In this document: positions 26,801 to 36,361 of the stretch, in pieces
How the letters are laid out: every line of letters begins with the position of its first letter
How positions within the stretch are numbered: the stretch's first letter is position 1
From: an uncultured Hungatella sp.
Lineage (GTDB): Bacteria; Bacillota; Clostridia; Lachnospirales; Lachnospiraceae
Direction of reading: 5' to 3'
Length of the DNA: 64,000 bases
Assembly (NCBI GenBank): GCA_947089145.1
Contig: CAMUJH010000001.1
Coordinates: 62,001 to 126,000, forward strand
The notes under the pieces: generated by a model
What the model was told of the DNA's origin: nothing
The model's input: only the letters and a program-made list of their open reading frames with translations
The model's database searches: none
Position numbers and translations under genes: made by a program

Positions 26801-28363
26801 TTACTTGACGGTTTTTTTCTTTCCCGACACACTTATAGCCAAAAGCGTCCACATCACCGGCGTGGCAATAGGCTGGGTAATGTTCACCGCTGCCTGAAAG
26901 CTGTAGCACACCACGGCCATCCACGCCGCTGCTTCCAGGGGATCAGTTTTCCCCTTCACTGCATGAACTGCCGCAGTAATGAGAACGCCGCAGTATGCCG
27001 CAAGCCCCAAAGGGCCGATGGTCACCAGATACTGGAGATACTCGTTGTGGGCGCTGTCAAAAATCTCCTCATACCTTATTACCATCTCCGGATAGTTGTT
27101 CATTCTCGTGACAAACTGAAACGTATCCGGCCCATAGCCAAACAGCTTTTGAAGAGGCGGAAACTTTTTATAGTCTTCAATCGCTATCCTCCATATATAT
27201 CCCCTGTGCGTCCCCCATTCATCATTAAACAGCAGATAGCTCTGCAGCCCTCCGTATCTGCTGCCGTTGCCTGCCGCATTCACATCATAAAGCATAAATA
27301 CCACAGCCAGAATAGACACGGCCATGAGAACCATCCATCCCCTTATCAGCCTGGATGCTGCTGCCGTCTCGTCACCTGCGCTGCTTTTTTCCGCCCGCCA
27401 GCATACTGCCGCCAATACCCATAACAGTAAAATAACTCCCGGCAGAAGTCTGCTTCCTGCGATTACCTGAAACAGTCCGCTGATGGAAATAACCTGACCG
27501 GCCATTTTCCTGGAAATCAGCCCGATTCCCGCTGCCGCCGTAAAAAAGGCGGCTGCCAGCATCACATAACGCCTGGTTCCCTTTCTGGTTTGAAACCCAT
27601 AAAAGGGAAGGAACCCAAAAAAAGCGGCCAGGGAAAGATATGCGTTATCGCTTTCCCCAAGAATCAGTGCAATAAAAGAAATCACGGTGCAGCTTCCATA
27701 CCAAACTGCTCTCTTTTTGTCCCGGGCTGACAAAAACAGTGTCCCTGCACAGGCCATGACCATAGCCACGCAGGATGTATAAGTATTGATATTCCCGATT
27801 GTCGAGGTAAACATATAGCGCTGAGTTTCCTTAATCTCCGCCTTAAACCCCAACAGATCCATATCAAAAAAATCCGTAATTCCAAAGAGGCACATAAGCA
27901 CTCCTGCTGCCAGAAATACCATCACATGCCATTCTTTCGCAAAATAGTATCTGGTAATGCAGAAATATGCCGCTATATACAGTATCAGCAGCAAACACCC
28001 TGCATACCGCCCCCCGTCTCCCAAAAATGCATGAATTCTTACAGGGGAAAACACGGTTGACAGCACAATGGCGATACCCCAAAGAATTACTGCAAGGTCA
28101 ACAGGGGATATTATGTCAAACAGGCCCCTCCCCTTCCAGGCTTTCACTGCCTCTATAGGATGGGCTGTCAAAAACAGCCATGCGCCTGTCAGCAGTATCA
28201 TAAGAAATGTGCAAATACAGTAGTATGCCCACTTTGTCTCCAAAATATCATAGTAAAAATCATTGTATATTAAAAGCATCCCTGCCGTGACAGCCATCAC
28301 ATAGATTGCTGCCGCAAATGGCAGAAGCTTTGTCTTAAAAGTATTGTTATTCTTTCTTGTCAA
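26801..28363 (-). CDS. O-antigen polymerase/ligase family membrane protein (Wzy_C), copy 2
   Basis: 520 residues starting at TTG 28361-28363, with GAGGAGG in the end of the preceding gene. About 11-12 membrane helices. The Wzy_C/ligase loop shows FGYGPDTFQFVTRMNN and SAHNEYLQYLVTIGPLGLAA, with NGSRYGGLQSYLLFNDEWGT before it. It is a clear paralogue of the next gene upstream, with the same landmarks in the same order. It may polymerise or ligate a glycan or glycosylate proteins, in addition to the polymerase at 15054-16331. The start codon is eight bases past the preceding stop, so they are cotranscribed. Confidence 0.85.
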   Translation of the reverse strand: MTRKNNNTFKTKLLPFAAAIYVMAVTAGMLLIYNDFYYDILETKWAYYCICTFLMILLTGAWLFLTAHPIEAVKAWKGRGLFDIISPVDLAVILWGIAIVLSTVFSPVRIHAFLGDGGRYAGCLLLILYIAAYFCITRYYFAKEWHVMVFLAAGVLMCLFGITDFFDMDLLGFKAEIKETQRYMFTSTIGNINTYTSCVAMVMACAGTLFLSARDKKRAVWYGSCTVISFIALILGESDNAYLSLAAFFGFLPFYGFQTRKGTRRYVMLAAAFFTAAAGIGLISRKMAGQVISISGLFQVIAGSRLLPGVILLLWVLAAVCWRAEKSSAGDETAAASRLIRGWMVLMAVSILAVVFMLYDVNAAGNGSRYGGLQSYLLFNDEWGTHRGYIWRIAIEDYKKFPPLQKLFGYGPDTFQFVTRMNNYPEMVIRYEEIFDSAHNEYLQYLVTIGPLGLAAYCGVLITAAVHAVKGKTDPLEAAAWMAVVCYSFQAAVNITQPIATPVMWTLLAISVSGKKKTVK

Positions 28364-28370
28364 TACTGAT

Positions 28371-30245
28371 TTATTCCTCCTCTAACTGTATCTCTTCGCT
28401 TACTGTCGGTATCTCCAGTTTTTCCGCCGGTATTTCGCCGCTCTCTTCTGAGCTCTCCTGCCCCTTTACTTCTGTCTTCTCCATGGACGTCTCCCTGTCC
28501 TTTATTGCCATCTCGTCGCCCTCTGATGACTGTCCCTGTCCTTGCGCCGCCATTTCCTCGCCCTCTGATGACCGTCCCTGTCCTTGCGCCGCCATTTCCT
28601 CGCCCTCTGATGACCGTCCCTGCTCTCTCTCCGGCATTTCGTCACTTCCTGATGACTGTTCCTGCTCCCCTGTCCATATTTCCTCTTCTTCTATTGATGT
28701 CTCATCATCCTTCTTCAGCATATGTCTCCGGCATTCTGCAATGCCCATGGCCAGAAATGTCCACATAATCGGCGTGGAAGCAGGCTGATTTATATTTACG
28801 AATGCCTGAACCCCGTAGCCGGTTACTGCAAAAGCCATTCCCAAAACATAGGGACTGCAGTGGCATTTCACCATGTCCCGGACGGACAGGGCCAGAAACG
28901 AAATATAGGCAGCCGTAGCAGCCGGGCCGATAGTAATGAGAAACTGCAGGTATTCATTGTGGGCGTTGTCAAACAGTTCTCCTGAAAATTCCTTGCTTTC
29001 CGGCATATTGTGGAAATATGAAATAATTCCGAATGTTTCAGGGCCGTATCCAAAGATCTTTCGTATCAGAGGAAACTCCCTATAGTTTTCTATAGCCTTT
29101 CTCCAGGCAAATCCCCGGTTGGTCCCCCAGTGATCATTAAACTCCACCATGCCTCTCAAGCTTCCATACCTGCTGCCATGGCCCAGAAGATTGGCATCGA
29201 TCAGGATTCCTGCAACGCCTGCCATCGCTAAAAGCAGGAAAATCCCCCACATCACTTTCGCCTTCTTTCCGATTTCCTCGTTCTGCCTTTGAAGCTTATA
29301 ATCCACGGCGTAAACAATGGCTGTCAAAATCCAAACGGCAATGCTCAGTTTGGAAAAAGCGCCTATGCTTACCACGGCCCCGTTAAAGCCTGACGGCTCC
29401 ATAATAATGTCTGCATAGCGCAGGGCACACAGTCTGTAAAACGACAATGCCAGCAGAAACGAAGATACCACCATAAAGTATCTGCGGATTCCCCGTCTGT
29501 CTTTAAACAAATACAAAGGCAGAAAGCCCAGCAAAGCCCCCAGGCCCAGATACACGCTGTCGCTGTTGCTTACCACAATTCCCACAAAAGAAAATGTCAT
29601 CAGCAAAAACCACGCCGCTGTTCCTGACTTTTTTGTCCATGTAGCGTAGATCGTGGCCGCTGCCGCTCCCACCAGGCCTGCATAGCTTGCATAGAAATTG
29701 ATGTTTCCAATGGTTGACATAAACATATGGATCTGATTGTGAAGGATCTCTTCTTTAAAATGGAAGATATCCATGCTCAGAAAATCCGTCACGCCAAAGG
29801 CAAACACTGCGCAGCCTGCTGCCATGCAGGCATATATGCAGATTGGATGGGGCCTGTAGCATCTGGAAATAACAAAATACGCTATAACGTAAATGGTCAT
29901 CAAAAACAGGCCGCTGAACCGCCCCTCATTTCCCCAAAAGGATTCGTAGCGGAACTGAGACAATACGGTCGATAAAGCGGATATTACCCAGTAAGCCAAA
30001 AGCGCCTTCTCTGCAAGGCTTAAGCTTTTGAAAAAATTCTTTACGGAAGGTTTCTCAAGCGCCCTCAGTATCAGAACCGGTATCAGCAGCACGCAGGCCC
30101 CGCAGTAAAAATAGTACTTGTCCACATTGATATAATAATAAGCGTCTGTGACCACCAGCGGCAGCCCTGCCAAAACGGCTGTCACATACAGAAGCATTAT
30201 TATCTCAGAAGCCTTCCAGCCCTTTATACGAATGTTATTTTTCAT
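28371..30245 (-). CDS. O-antigen polymerase/ligase family membrane protein, copy 1, with repetitive acidic tail
   Basis: 624 residues, ATG with TTGGAGGAA. Residues ~1-520 match the neighbouring paralogue: membrane helices, GHGSRYGSLRGMVEFNDHWG, FGYGPETFGIISYFHN and NAHNEYLQFLITIGPAATAA. The extra ~100 residues are an acidic, low-complexity C-terminal tail. It includes four 14-residue units of the pattern GQGRSSEGEEMAAQ, encoded by 42-bp DNA repeats, then more Glu/Ser-rich sequence. The tail lies beyond the last membrane helix, probably in the cytoplasm. The tail is absent from the sister copy and probably varies in length between strains. Confidence 0.85.
   Translation of the reverse strand: MKNNIRIKGWKASEIIMLLYVTAVLAGLPLVVTDAYYYINVDKYYFYCGACVLLIPVLILRALEKPSVKNFFKSLSLAEKALLAYWVISALSTVLSQFRYESFWGNEGRFSGLFLMTIYVIAYFVISRCYRPHPICIYACMAAGCAVFAFGVTDFLSMDIFHFKEEILHNQIHMFMSTIGNINFYASYAGLVGAAAATIYATWTKKSGTAAWFLLMTFSFVGIVVSNSDSVYLGLGALLGFLPLYLFKDRRGIRRYFMVVSSFLLALSFYRLCALRYADIIMEPSGFNGAVVSIGAFSKLSIAVWILTAIVYAVDYKLQRQNEEIGKKAKVMWGIFLLLAMAGVAGILIDANLLGHGSRYGSLRGMVEFNDHWGTNRGFAWRKAIENYREFPLIRKIFGYGPETFGIISYFHNMPESKEFSGELFDNAHNEYLQFLITIGPAATAAYISFLALSVRDMVKCHCSPYVLGMAFAVTGYGVQAFVNINQPASTPIMWTFLAMGIAECRRHMLKKDDETSIEEEEIWTGEQEQSSGSDEMPEREQGRSSEGEEMAAQGQGRSSEGEEMAAQGQGQSSEGDEMAIKDRETSMEKTEVKGQESSEESGEIPAEKLEIPTVSEEIQLEEE
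28500..28667. repeat. Four 42-bp tandem repeats in the polymerase/ligase C-terminal tail
   Basis: The two central units are almost identical over 42 bp (tgtccttgcgccgcc ... gatgaccgtccc); the outer two are diverged. The period is a multiple of three, so gain or loss of units keeps the frame. It is coding DNA, not a CRISPR: no unique spacers and no cas genes. Confidence 0.85.
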
Positions 30246-30280
30246 GATTCCTCCAAATGGTATTATTGTATAATACCTGA

Positions 30281-30309
30281 ATTATATACCAAAAAGTATC
30301 CGGGCACAA
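30281..30309 (-). promoter_or_regulatory. Possible promoter of the polymerase-paralogue/capD unit
   Basis: TATAAT at 30281-30286 on the minus strand, 17 bases from a weak TTGTGC (30304-30309). It lies about 40 bases before the ATG of the first paralogue and directly after the TtcA-like stop. A small palindrome (TATTATACAATAATA) follows it. The -35 is poor, so the call is tentative. Confidence 0.35.
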
Positions 30310-30310
30310 T

Positions 30311-31207
30311 CTAAAATGCCAAATCGTCCCCTCTGTCATAGGTTTCCATAAAATGATGCCTCTGCCCGCCCTTTACATATCCGATGCAGGCATCCAGATT
30401 TACGTTCTCCACGCTGCGGAAAATGTTCTTCGCCACATTGGGATTGATCTTCTCCAGTTCCCTGATCAGTTCTTTGATCTCCTGGCGCTTGGAAGAGTGG
30501 ACCTCCTCCTCCAGCGCCTTTTCCCTGGCGATCCGTTCTGTAAAGCGGCAGGCGCACTGCAGGAAACGCAGCTGGTTGTATTCTTTCCAGTCCAGGATAT
30601 CCCTCTCTTTCACCAGATACAAAGGCCGTATTAACTCCATACCCTGAAAATGAGTGCTGTGAAGCTTGGGCATCATCGTGTTAACTTGTCCGCCGTAAAG
30701 CATGCTCATGAGAACAGTCTCAACCGCGTCATCAAAGTGATGCCCCAAAGCAATCTTATTGCAGCCCAGCTCTTTTGCCCTGGCATACAGCCACCCCCGC
30801 CGCATGCGGGCGCAGAGATAACACGGCGACTCCTCAATGTCCACTACCACGTCAAAGATATCCGATTCGAATATCTGCACCGGTATGCCCATAAGGCGTG
30901 CATTTTCCTCAATAAGGCGGCGGTTGTCCGGATGATATCCCGGGTCCATCACCAAAAAATACAGTCCGAACCGCATTTTTCCGTGACGGAGGATTTCCTG
31001 CATGCATTTTGCCAGAAGGAAGGAATCCTTTCCCCCTGAAATGCAGACAGCAATCTGGTCTTCCGGCTCAATCATCTTATAGTCATTAAGCGCTCTGACA
31101 AAGGGACGCCATATGGTCTTCCGGTATTTTTTTATAATGCTGCGCTCAATGTCCGCCGTCCCTGGGCGGGGGCGCTGATGAATTAGCTGGTTCTGTTCTG
31201 CCGTCAT
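30311..31207 (-). CDS. TtcA-like tRNA 2-thiolation protein (PP-loop ATPase)
   Basis: 298 residues from ATG 31205-31207, with GGCAGGAAA upstream. The frame is open to 31411, but that part lies antisense-free over the cysE 3' end and looks non-coding. The PP-loop is AVCISGGKDSFLLAKCMQ. CYLCARMRRGWLYARAKELG supplies a CxxC pair and GHHFDDAVETVLMSMLYGG follows, as in TtcA/TilS-like enzymes that use an Fe-S cluster to thiolate C32 of tRNA. It follows cysE closely on the same strand, which links it loosely to sulfur metabolism. It ends in TAG. Confidence 0.85.
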   Translation of the reverse strand: MTAEQNQLIHQRPRPGTADIERSIIKKYRKTIWRPFVRALNDYKMIEPEDQIAVCISGGKDSFLLAKCMQEILRHGKMRFGLYFLVMDPGYHPDNRRLIEENARLMGIPVQIFESDIFDVVVDIEESPCYLCARMRRGWLYARAKELGCNKIALGHHFDDAVETVLMSMLYGGQVNTMMPKLHSTHFQGMELIRPLYLVKERDILDWKEYNQLRFLQCACRFTERIAREKALEEEVHSSKRQEIKELIRELEKINPNVAKNIFRSVENVNLDACIGYVKGGQRHHFMETYDRGDDLAF

Positions 31208-31281
31208 TTTCCTGCCCTTTCTGTCATTGGTGTATATCATGTTTCCGTTTTCAGGTCTTTGCATGCTGTGGAGCTGGCTGT

Positions 31282-31956
31282 TTACGTCTCCCTGCCGCTT
31301 TCCCGGGCCGTTTCCAGGCTCCCTGACAAACCGGCTCTCAGCTCTTCTACGTCTTTTTGCAGTTCCTCTATGCGTTTTAAGGCTGCCTGAAAATCTTTCC
31401 TTGTCAGGCATCCATTTTTCGGGGCTTCTACCGGCACTCCGTCTTTCTTTACCGCCCTGGCCGGTACTCCCGCTGCCGTAATGTTATTTTCCAATGGTTT
31501 CAATAACACGGCATTGGCGGCAATGGTACAGTGATCTCCCACTTCAAAAGAACCCAGGATCTTGGCGCCGGCCCCTACCGTCACATGGCTGCCCAGTGTG
31601 GGATGTCGTTTCCCTTTCTGATTTCCAACACCGCCCAGAGTAACGCCCTGGTAGATGGTGCAGTAGTCTCCCACCACTGCCGTCTCCCCGATCACCACGC
31701 CGCTGCCATGGTCAATTAGCACTCCCCGCCCCAGCCTGGCCCCCGGATGGATCTCAATCTGCGTGAAAAACCGAGAGATCTGGGAAACCACTCTGGCAAT
31801 AAAATACAGACGGCGCTCATAAAACCAGTGGGCAATGCGGTGCCAGATCAGGGCATGGATTCCCTGGTACAGCAAAAGAACCTCCAGCGCATTCCGGGCT
31901 GCCGGATCTCGGGCCTGTACGGCTTTAATATCATTCCATATATCTTTTATAAACAT
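31282..31956 (-). CDS. cysE: Serine O-acetyltransferase
   Basis: 224 residues from ATG 31954-31956 (AAGGA six bases upstream; the frame is open to a GTG at 31974). The N-terminal helical domain starts [20 protein letters not shown]. The left-handed beta-helix covers ~60-165 ([60 protein letters not shown]). Catalytic His residues lie in IDHGSG and KRHPT. It makes O-acetylserine for cysteine synthesis. The C-terminal tail has a coiled-coil-like stretch ([20 protein letters not shown]). No T-box leader is visible. The sulfite/nitrite reductase-like gene lies far away, at the right edge. Confidence 0.92.
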   Translation of the reverse strand: MFIKDIWNDIKAVQARDPAARNALEVLLLYQGIHALIWHRIAHWFYERRLYFIARVVSQISRFFTQIEIHPGARLGRGVLIDHGSGVVIGETAVVGDYCTIYQGVTLGGVGNQKGKRHPTLGSHVTVGAGAKILGSFEVGDHCTIAANAVLLKPLENNITAAGVPARAVKKDGVPVEAPKNGCLTRKDFQAALKRIEELQKDVEELRAGLSGSLETARESGRET

Positions 31957-32044
31957 GCAGTTCCTTTCTGCCACTGGCAGGCCCTTTGTGTCCGGACCTG
32001 CGTGGATAGTATATCATATGCGGAAATAAATAAAAAGGGATATG

Positions 32045-32482
32045 TTATTGAAAGATAACGGGATTCTCCAGATTTTCAGTCTTTACTACGATATAGGGAT
32101 ACGATGTTTCAGGGGCAGGATTTTCCCCTTTCTCCGGTCCCAGAAGTTCAGTGTCAATGACTATGGAATTGTCTGTCAGATACAATTCCTTTACCACGAT
32201 GCTGTATCCTCCTGTAGTCTGAGGCCCATATCCCACCACTATGTACAGATTCTGCTCATCATTGAAGGTCAGCTTGAAAGGCTGCAGGGTTTTCTCTGTA
32301 ATGATCTGCTTCAATTCCGCCGGCACGTCCCCGTCCCCCACCACATTGAATTCCAGATCCCTTACCTTTGTGCCGTCATCTTTGCTGATCTTACAGCCGC
32401 CGGTAAACATAAGCCCAAACAATGCTCCCGTCAGCAGAAGGCAGCGAAGCCCTAAGGAAATTCCCCGTGTTTTCTTGTTCAT
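32045..32482 (-). CDS. Lipoprotein with PrcB-C-like domain
   Basis: 145 residues. A type II signal peptide ends in a lipobox (LMFTGGC, Cys at 30), so it is probably anchored to the outer face of the membrane. The C-terminal half (NLYIVVGYGPQTTGGYSIVV, KELYLTDNSIVIDTELLGPE, TSYPYIVVK) matches the small beta-domain found in PrcB-type protease-associated proteins. Function is unknown. AGAGG precedes the ATG. It is a single gene between cysE and clpB; the hairpin at 32586-32633 separates it from clpB. Confidence 0.75.
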   Translation of the reverse strand: MNKKTRGISLGLRCLLLTGALFGLMFTGGCKISKDDGTKVRDLEFNVVGDGDVPAELKQIITEKTLQPFKLTFNDEQNLYIVVGYGPQTTGGYSIVVKELYLTDNSIVIDTELLGPEKGENPAPETSYPYIVVKTENLENPVIFQ

Positions 32483-32585
32483 GCTTAAACCTCTTTATAC
32501 TTGATTGCTTCTATATTTATGCGGCACGCAAAAGCAATATACATAGGCAGACGCAGATTCAAGGCCATTGATGCAGAAACATGCT

Positions 32586-32633
32586 AAAAACCGGGAGGAA
32601 CCAGCATTCTGTATGCCGTTTCCTCCCGGTTTT
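32586..32633 (-). terminator. Terminator downstream of clpB
   Basis: AACCGGGAGGAA pairs with TTCCTCCCGGTT over 12 or more bases around an 18-base loop, ending in TTTTT on the minus strand. It lies about 140 bases past the clpB stop. The plus-strand side also has T-rich flanks, so it may work both ways. Confidence 0.8.
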
Positions 32634-32648
32634 GCCGTTTTCTTTCAG

Positions 32649-32752
32649 CTTTTAACATCCTGCAGGCGGTCTGCATTCAGGGATGCCAAGTGTGCCCGCC
32701 AGACCCCCAGGGGAAGGCGGTGCGTCCGCAGCCGGGCGCATGAAGGTTTACT
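32649..32752 (+). repeat. Dispersed intergenic repeat, copy 1 (degenerate)
   Basis: It shares with the copies at 46.6 and 62.96 kb the core TGCATTCAGGGATGCCAAG, GCCCGCC, GCGGTGCGTCC, GCCGGGCGCATG and GGTTTACT, in the same order. It lies between the clpB terminator and the clpB stop codon and has no open frame of its own. Confidence 0.65.
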
Positions 32753-32771
32753 CTGACTTCCCCCCGCCCTG

Positions 32772-35372
32772 TCAGCCTGCGGATCTTACATATGCGGTCA
32801 GCTGCTGCCTGCCCTCCGCCTCGTCAATGACAATAGTATCGCCGGCCCGCACCTGATCCTGAAGAATGATCTTCGCCGCCAGAGTTTCCACATATTTCTG
32901 GAGATACCGCTTCAGCGGTCTGGCCCCATAGACCGGGTCATATCCGTGTTCCACTACGAAATTTTTTGCCTTTTCCGACAGATCCACTTTTATCTCTCTG
33001 TCTGCCAGGCGCTTATTGGTATCCGCCATCATCAGAGCCACAATATTTCCGATATTATCCTTAGTCAGCGGCTTAAATAAGATAATCTCGTCAAGACGGT
33101 TCAAAAATTCCGGCCGGAAATGTCCCCGCAGATCTGCCATGGCCATCTCCTCAGCCTCTTTTGTAATGTTCCCCCCTTCATCAATGCCATCCAGCAGATA
33201 TTGGGAGCCAATGTTGGATGTCATAATAATAATCGTATTCTTAAAGTCCACGGTCTTTCCTGCAGAATCTGTTATGCGCCCGTCATCCAGCACCTGAAGG
33301 AGCACGTTAAACACGTCAGGATGAGCCTTCTCCACCTCGTCAAACAGCACGACGCAGTAAGGCTTCCTTCTCACCGCTTCCGTCAGCTGACCCCCTTCAT
33401 CGTAACCAACATATCCTGGAGGCGCTCCGATAAGCCGGGCAACGGAATGTTTCTCCATGTACTCGCTCATGTCGATACGCACCATGTTAGTCTCATCGTC
33501 AAAAAGGCTTTCCGCCAAGGCTTTGGCCAGTTCCGTCTTGCCTACGCCTGTAGGTCCCAGGAACAGGAAGGAACCAATGGGCTTTGTAGGATCTTTAATG
33601 CCTGCCTTTGAACGGATAATGGCTTCGGTTACCTTTTCTACTCCCTCGTCCTGCCCCACTACCCGGTGATGAAGCACCTCGTCCAAATGCAGCGTCTTGC
33701 TTCTCTCGCTTTCCGTCAGCTTGGCAACAGGGATTCCGGTCCATCTGGAAATAATGCGGGCAATCTCGTCATCTGTTACGCTTTCATGAACCAGGCTCAG
33801 ATCCTGGCTTTTCACTTTCTGCTCCTCTTCCTCCAGCTGTTTCTGCAGCTCCGGCAGCTTTCCATACTGCAGCTGGGCCGCCTTATTTAAGTCATACTCC
33901 TGTTTAGCCTGGGCAATCTCCCGATTGGTGTTCTCAATCTCTTCACGCAGGGACGAAAGCTTCTCCACAGAAGACTTTTCATTCTCCCACTGGGCCTTTT
34001 TGGCTGTAAATTCATCGTGAAGCTCTGCCAGTTCCCTCTGCAGATCCGCCAGCCTGTCCTGGCTTAAACGGTCAGTCTCTTTTTTCAGAGCCGCCTCTTC
34101 GATCTCCATCTGCATGATCCTTCTGGACAATTCGTCCAGTTCCGTAGGCATGGAATCCAGTTCTGTCTTGATCATGGCACAGGCTTCATCAACCAGGTCA
34201 ATGGCTTTATCCGGCAGAAAGCGGTCAGAAATATAGCGGTCAGAGAGCATGGCTGCGGACACCAGGGCCGAATCGGTAATCTTGACGCCGTGGAATACCT
34301 CATACCGCTCCTTTAATCCCCTGAGAATGGAAATGGTGTCTTCCACCGTAGGCTCTTCCACCATAACCGGCTGGAACCGCCGCTCAAGAGCCGCATCCTT
34401 CTCAATATATTTCCTGTACTCATCCAGGGTAGTGGCTCCGATGCAGTGCAGCTCGCCCCTGGCCAGCATGGGCTTCAGCATATTGCCTGCGTCCATGGAG
34501 CCCTCTGTCTTGCCTGCCCCCACGATGGTATGCAGTTCATCAATGAAGAGGATAATCTGCCCGTCGCTTTTCTTGACTTCTTCCAGAACGGCTTTCAGGC
34601 GTTCCTCAAACTCTCCGCGGTATTTGGCGCCTGCCACAAGGGCTCCCATGTCAAGGGCAAACAGCCTCTTATCCTTCAGCCCTTCCGGCACGTCCCCCCG
34701 GACAATACGCTGAGCCAGGCCTTCCACCACGGCGGTCTTGCCCACTCCCGGCTCACCGATAAGAACCGGGTTGTTCTTGGTCTTTCTAGAGAGAATGCGG
34801 ACCACGTTGCGGATCTCCCCGTCTCTTCCGATAACCGGGTCCAGTTTCTGGTTTCTGGCACGCTCCACCAGATCATACCCGTATTTCTCCAAAGTGTCAT
34901 ACGTGGCTTCCGGGTTATCGCTTACCACCCTCTGGTTGCCCCTGACCGTAGTCAGCGCCTGCAAAAAGCTTTCCCGGTTGATCCCGTACTGCCGGAACAT
35001 CTCTTTAATGGTTTTATCCGGCTGTTTTATCAGTGACAGGAACAAATGCTCCACGGAAACATATTCGTCTCCCATGGATTTCGCCTCGTCCTCGGCATTT
35101 ATCAGCACTTTATTTAAATCGTTGCTGACATACAGCTGTCCCCCGCCGCTTACTTTCGTGAGACGGTTTAGGGCCTGCTGCGCTTCATTGGTAAACATCT
35201 CTGGAGAAATGTTCATCTTCGTTATCAGTTTCAGAATCAGGCTGTCCTCCAGGCTTAAAAGGCTGTAAAGAAGATGCTCCTGCTCCAGCTGCTGATTGCC
35301 GTGTTCATATGCCAGTTTTTCGCAATTCTGCACGGCTTCTATGGACTTCTGGGTAAATTTATTAATATTCAT
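32772..35372 (-). CDS. clpB: ClpB disaggregase (Hsp100)
   Basis: 866 residues from ATG 35370-35372, with AAAGGAGGA eight bases upstream; the frame extends 20 codons further without a ribosome site. Order: Clp N domain (~1-145), AAA-1 with [20 protein letters not shown], the coiled-coil middle domain (~400-530, [20 protein letters not shown] ...), AAA-2 with [20 protein letters not shown], and the D2-small domain to the end. With DnaK it rescues aggregated proteins after heat stress. The middle domain separates it from ClpC/ClpE. It is transcribed alone from a CIRCE-overlapped promoter. Confidence 0.97.
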   Translation of the reverse strand: MNINKFTQKSIEAVQNCEKLAYEHGNQQLEQEHLLYSLLSLEDSLILKLITKMNISPEMFTNEAQQALNRLTKVSGGGQLYVSNDLNKVLINAEDEAKSMGDEYVSVEHLFLSLIKQPDKTIKEMFRQYGINRESFLQALTTVRGNQRVVSDNPEATYDTLEKYGYDLVERARNQKLDPVIGRDGEIRNVVRILSRKTKNNPVLIGEPGVGKTAVVEGLAQRIVRGDVPEGLKDKRLFALDMGALVAGAKYRGEFEERLKAVLEEVKKSDGQIILFIDELHTIVGAGKTEGSMDAGNMLKPMLARGELHCIGATTLDEYRKYIEKDAALERRFQPVMVEEPTVEDTISILRGLKERYEVFHGVKITDSALVSAAMLSDRYISDRFLPDKAIDLVDEACAMIKTELDSMPTELDELSRRIMQMEIEEAALKKETDRLSQDRLADLQRELAELHDEFTAKKAQWENEKSSVEKLSSLREEIENTNREIAQAKQEYDLNKAAQLQYGKLPELQKQLEEEEQKVKSQDLSLVHESVTDDEIARIISRWTGIPVAKLTESERSKTLHLDEVLHHRVVGQDEGVEKVTEAIIRSKAGIKDPTKPIGSFLFLGPTGVGKTELAKALAESLFDDETNMVRIDMSEYMEKHSVARLIGAPPGYVGYDEGGQLTEAVRRKPYCVVLFDEVEKAHPDVFNVLLQVLDDGRITDSAGKTVDFKNTIIIMTSNIGSQYLLDGIDEGGNITKEAEEMAMADLRGHFRPEFLNRLDEIILFKPLTKDNIGNIVALMMADTNKRLADREIKVDLSEKAKNFVVEHGYDPVYGARPLKRYLQKYVETLAAKIILQDQVRAGDTIVIDEAEGRQQLTAYVRSAG

Positions 35373-35420
35373 AACCGCTCCTCCTTTGGAACATGAATGT
35401 GTCTCACTTGTTCTATGGTG

Positions 35421-35449
35421 AATATAACACAAATTGTTAGCACTGTCAA
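35421..35449 (-). promoter_or_regulatory. clpB sigma-A promoter
   Basis: On the minus strand a perfect TTGACA (35444-35449), 17 bases, then TATATT (35421-35426), a 5/6 match. It lies about 50 bases before the clpB ATG. Confidence 0.85.
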
Positions 35450-35463
35450 TGGTTGAGTGCTAA
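35437..35463. promoter_or_regulatory. CIRCE operator (HrcA site) over the clpB promoter
   Basis: TTAGCACTG-N9-GAGTGCTAA, one mismatch from the CIRCE consensus TTAGCACTC-N9-GAGTGCTAA. It covers the -35 box and part of the spacer, so HrcA bound here would block clpB transcription until heat shock. Confidence 0.92.
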
Positions 35464-35634
35464 TTTTTGTGAAGATTTTGTGAAGCCTTGATTTTTGGTT
35501 TCTGAATCATGGAAACAGTATCCCCCATCGCCTTCATAATATATTTCCGGAAACCCATTCAGATCCAGTTCTTTCGGAGTATAGACCAGTTCAAACGGCA
35601 GGCCGCAGCCTCCGCCTGGAAGAAGCAGCTACCC
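35446..35634 (-). pseudogene. Possible gene remnant upstream of clpB
   Basis: Within the gap 35464-35771 the minus strand has a coding-like open stretch (GCGLPFELVYTPKELDLNGF, PEIYYEGDGGYCFHDSETK), ending in TGA at 35446-35448. It has no start: a stop lies just before it. Its end overlaps the CIRCE element. It looks like the C-terminal relic of a small gene. The other half of the gap holds the promoter of the next plus-strand gene. Confidence 0.3.
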
Positions 35635-35677
35635 GTCTGGGAAATCAGGTAAGGCAAGGTAAAATACCGATTTCATA

Positions 35678-35706
35678 TTGATACCATAAATGGAAAATGC
35701 TATAAT
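35678..35706 (+). promoter_or_regulatory. Promoter of the three-gene membrane-protein cluster
   Basis: TTGATA (35678-35683), 17 bases, TATAAT (35701-35706). It lies 65 bases before the ATG at 35772, which is preceded by AGGAAGGAG. Confidence 0.7.
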
Positions 35707-35771
35707 TAGGGACGTATGCCAACAGGCATATATAATCTATTTTTGAAACACAGGAAGGAGTAAATACGAGT

Positions 35772-36359
35772 ATGAAAGAAAATGAAACTGCAAAATTTGA
35801 GCGCTTTGGAAGCTTTTTTTTCCTGCTTCTGCTAGGTCTTGGCGTGGGGCTTCCTTTAATCTTGTCCCTTGTGCTTTGTATCGCACATTCGCCTTTTAGG
35901 GTTGACGTGTTCCTTGGCATGGGATTGGTTTTCATGTTTATGGTGTGGGTAGTCCTTATTATGCTTATCGGATACGGAAGCCTTACCTCCATGTTTGTGA
36001 AGCGCACTGCCAAGGGCATTGATGATCTGCCTTACCGCTTTAACAGCTCTTTTAAAGGGCGGGGCGGTATTCTGTACATAGATGTGGAAAACGGCATGAT
36101 CGGTTTTATCTCCGCATACAATCCCCTTAAAATCCAGATTTTCAGCGCTTCCAGATTAAGTAAGATGAAAACCATTGCTTCGGCGTGGACGGGAATCCGC
36201 TTTGTATTTTATATTGACGGGAAAAAAGTTTCCATGCCTACCCTGCTCACCAATAAAGTCGTCAGCACCAAAAGCGGCATCGGCGCCGAGGCCGTATCCA
36301 AAGCAGATACCTTTGTAGAGCTTTTGCAGGCTGCCAAAAGTCAGGCGGGAAGGAGATAG
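35772..36359 (+). CDS. Membrane protein of unknown function
   Basis: 195 residues. Two hydrophobic helices lie at about 13-37 and 48-70, followed by a soluble C-terminal domain with beta character (GRGGILYIDVENGMIGFISA, GIRFVFYIDGKKVSMPTLLT). The second half resembles small PH-like or bacterial DUF domains that sit under the membrane, but I cannot name the family. The next gene starts two bases after its stop, so they are translated together. The promoter at 35678-35706 serves it. Confidence 0.7.
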   Translation: MKENETAKFERFGSFFFLLLLGLGVGLPLILSLVLCIAHSPFRVDVFLGMGLVFMFMVWVVLIMLIGYGSLTSMFVKRTAKGIDDLPYRFNSSFKGRGGILYIDVENGMIGFISAYNPLKIQIFSASRLSKMKTIASAWTGIRFVFYIDGKKVSMPTLLTNKVVSTKSGIGAEAVSKADTFVELLQAAKSQAGRR

Positions 36360-36361
36360 GG

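Noticed and set aside
28500-28667. Tandem 42-bp repeats as a possible CRISPR array
   Set aside because: Repeats are adjacent with no unique spacers, lie in frame in a coding tail, and no cas gene is in the window.
30311-31411. Longer TtcA-like protein of 366 residues
   Set aside because: The extra 68 residues lie over the cysE 3' end, are Arg/Pro-rich without family similarity, and the ATG at 31207 has its own ribosome site.
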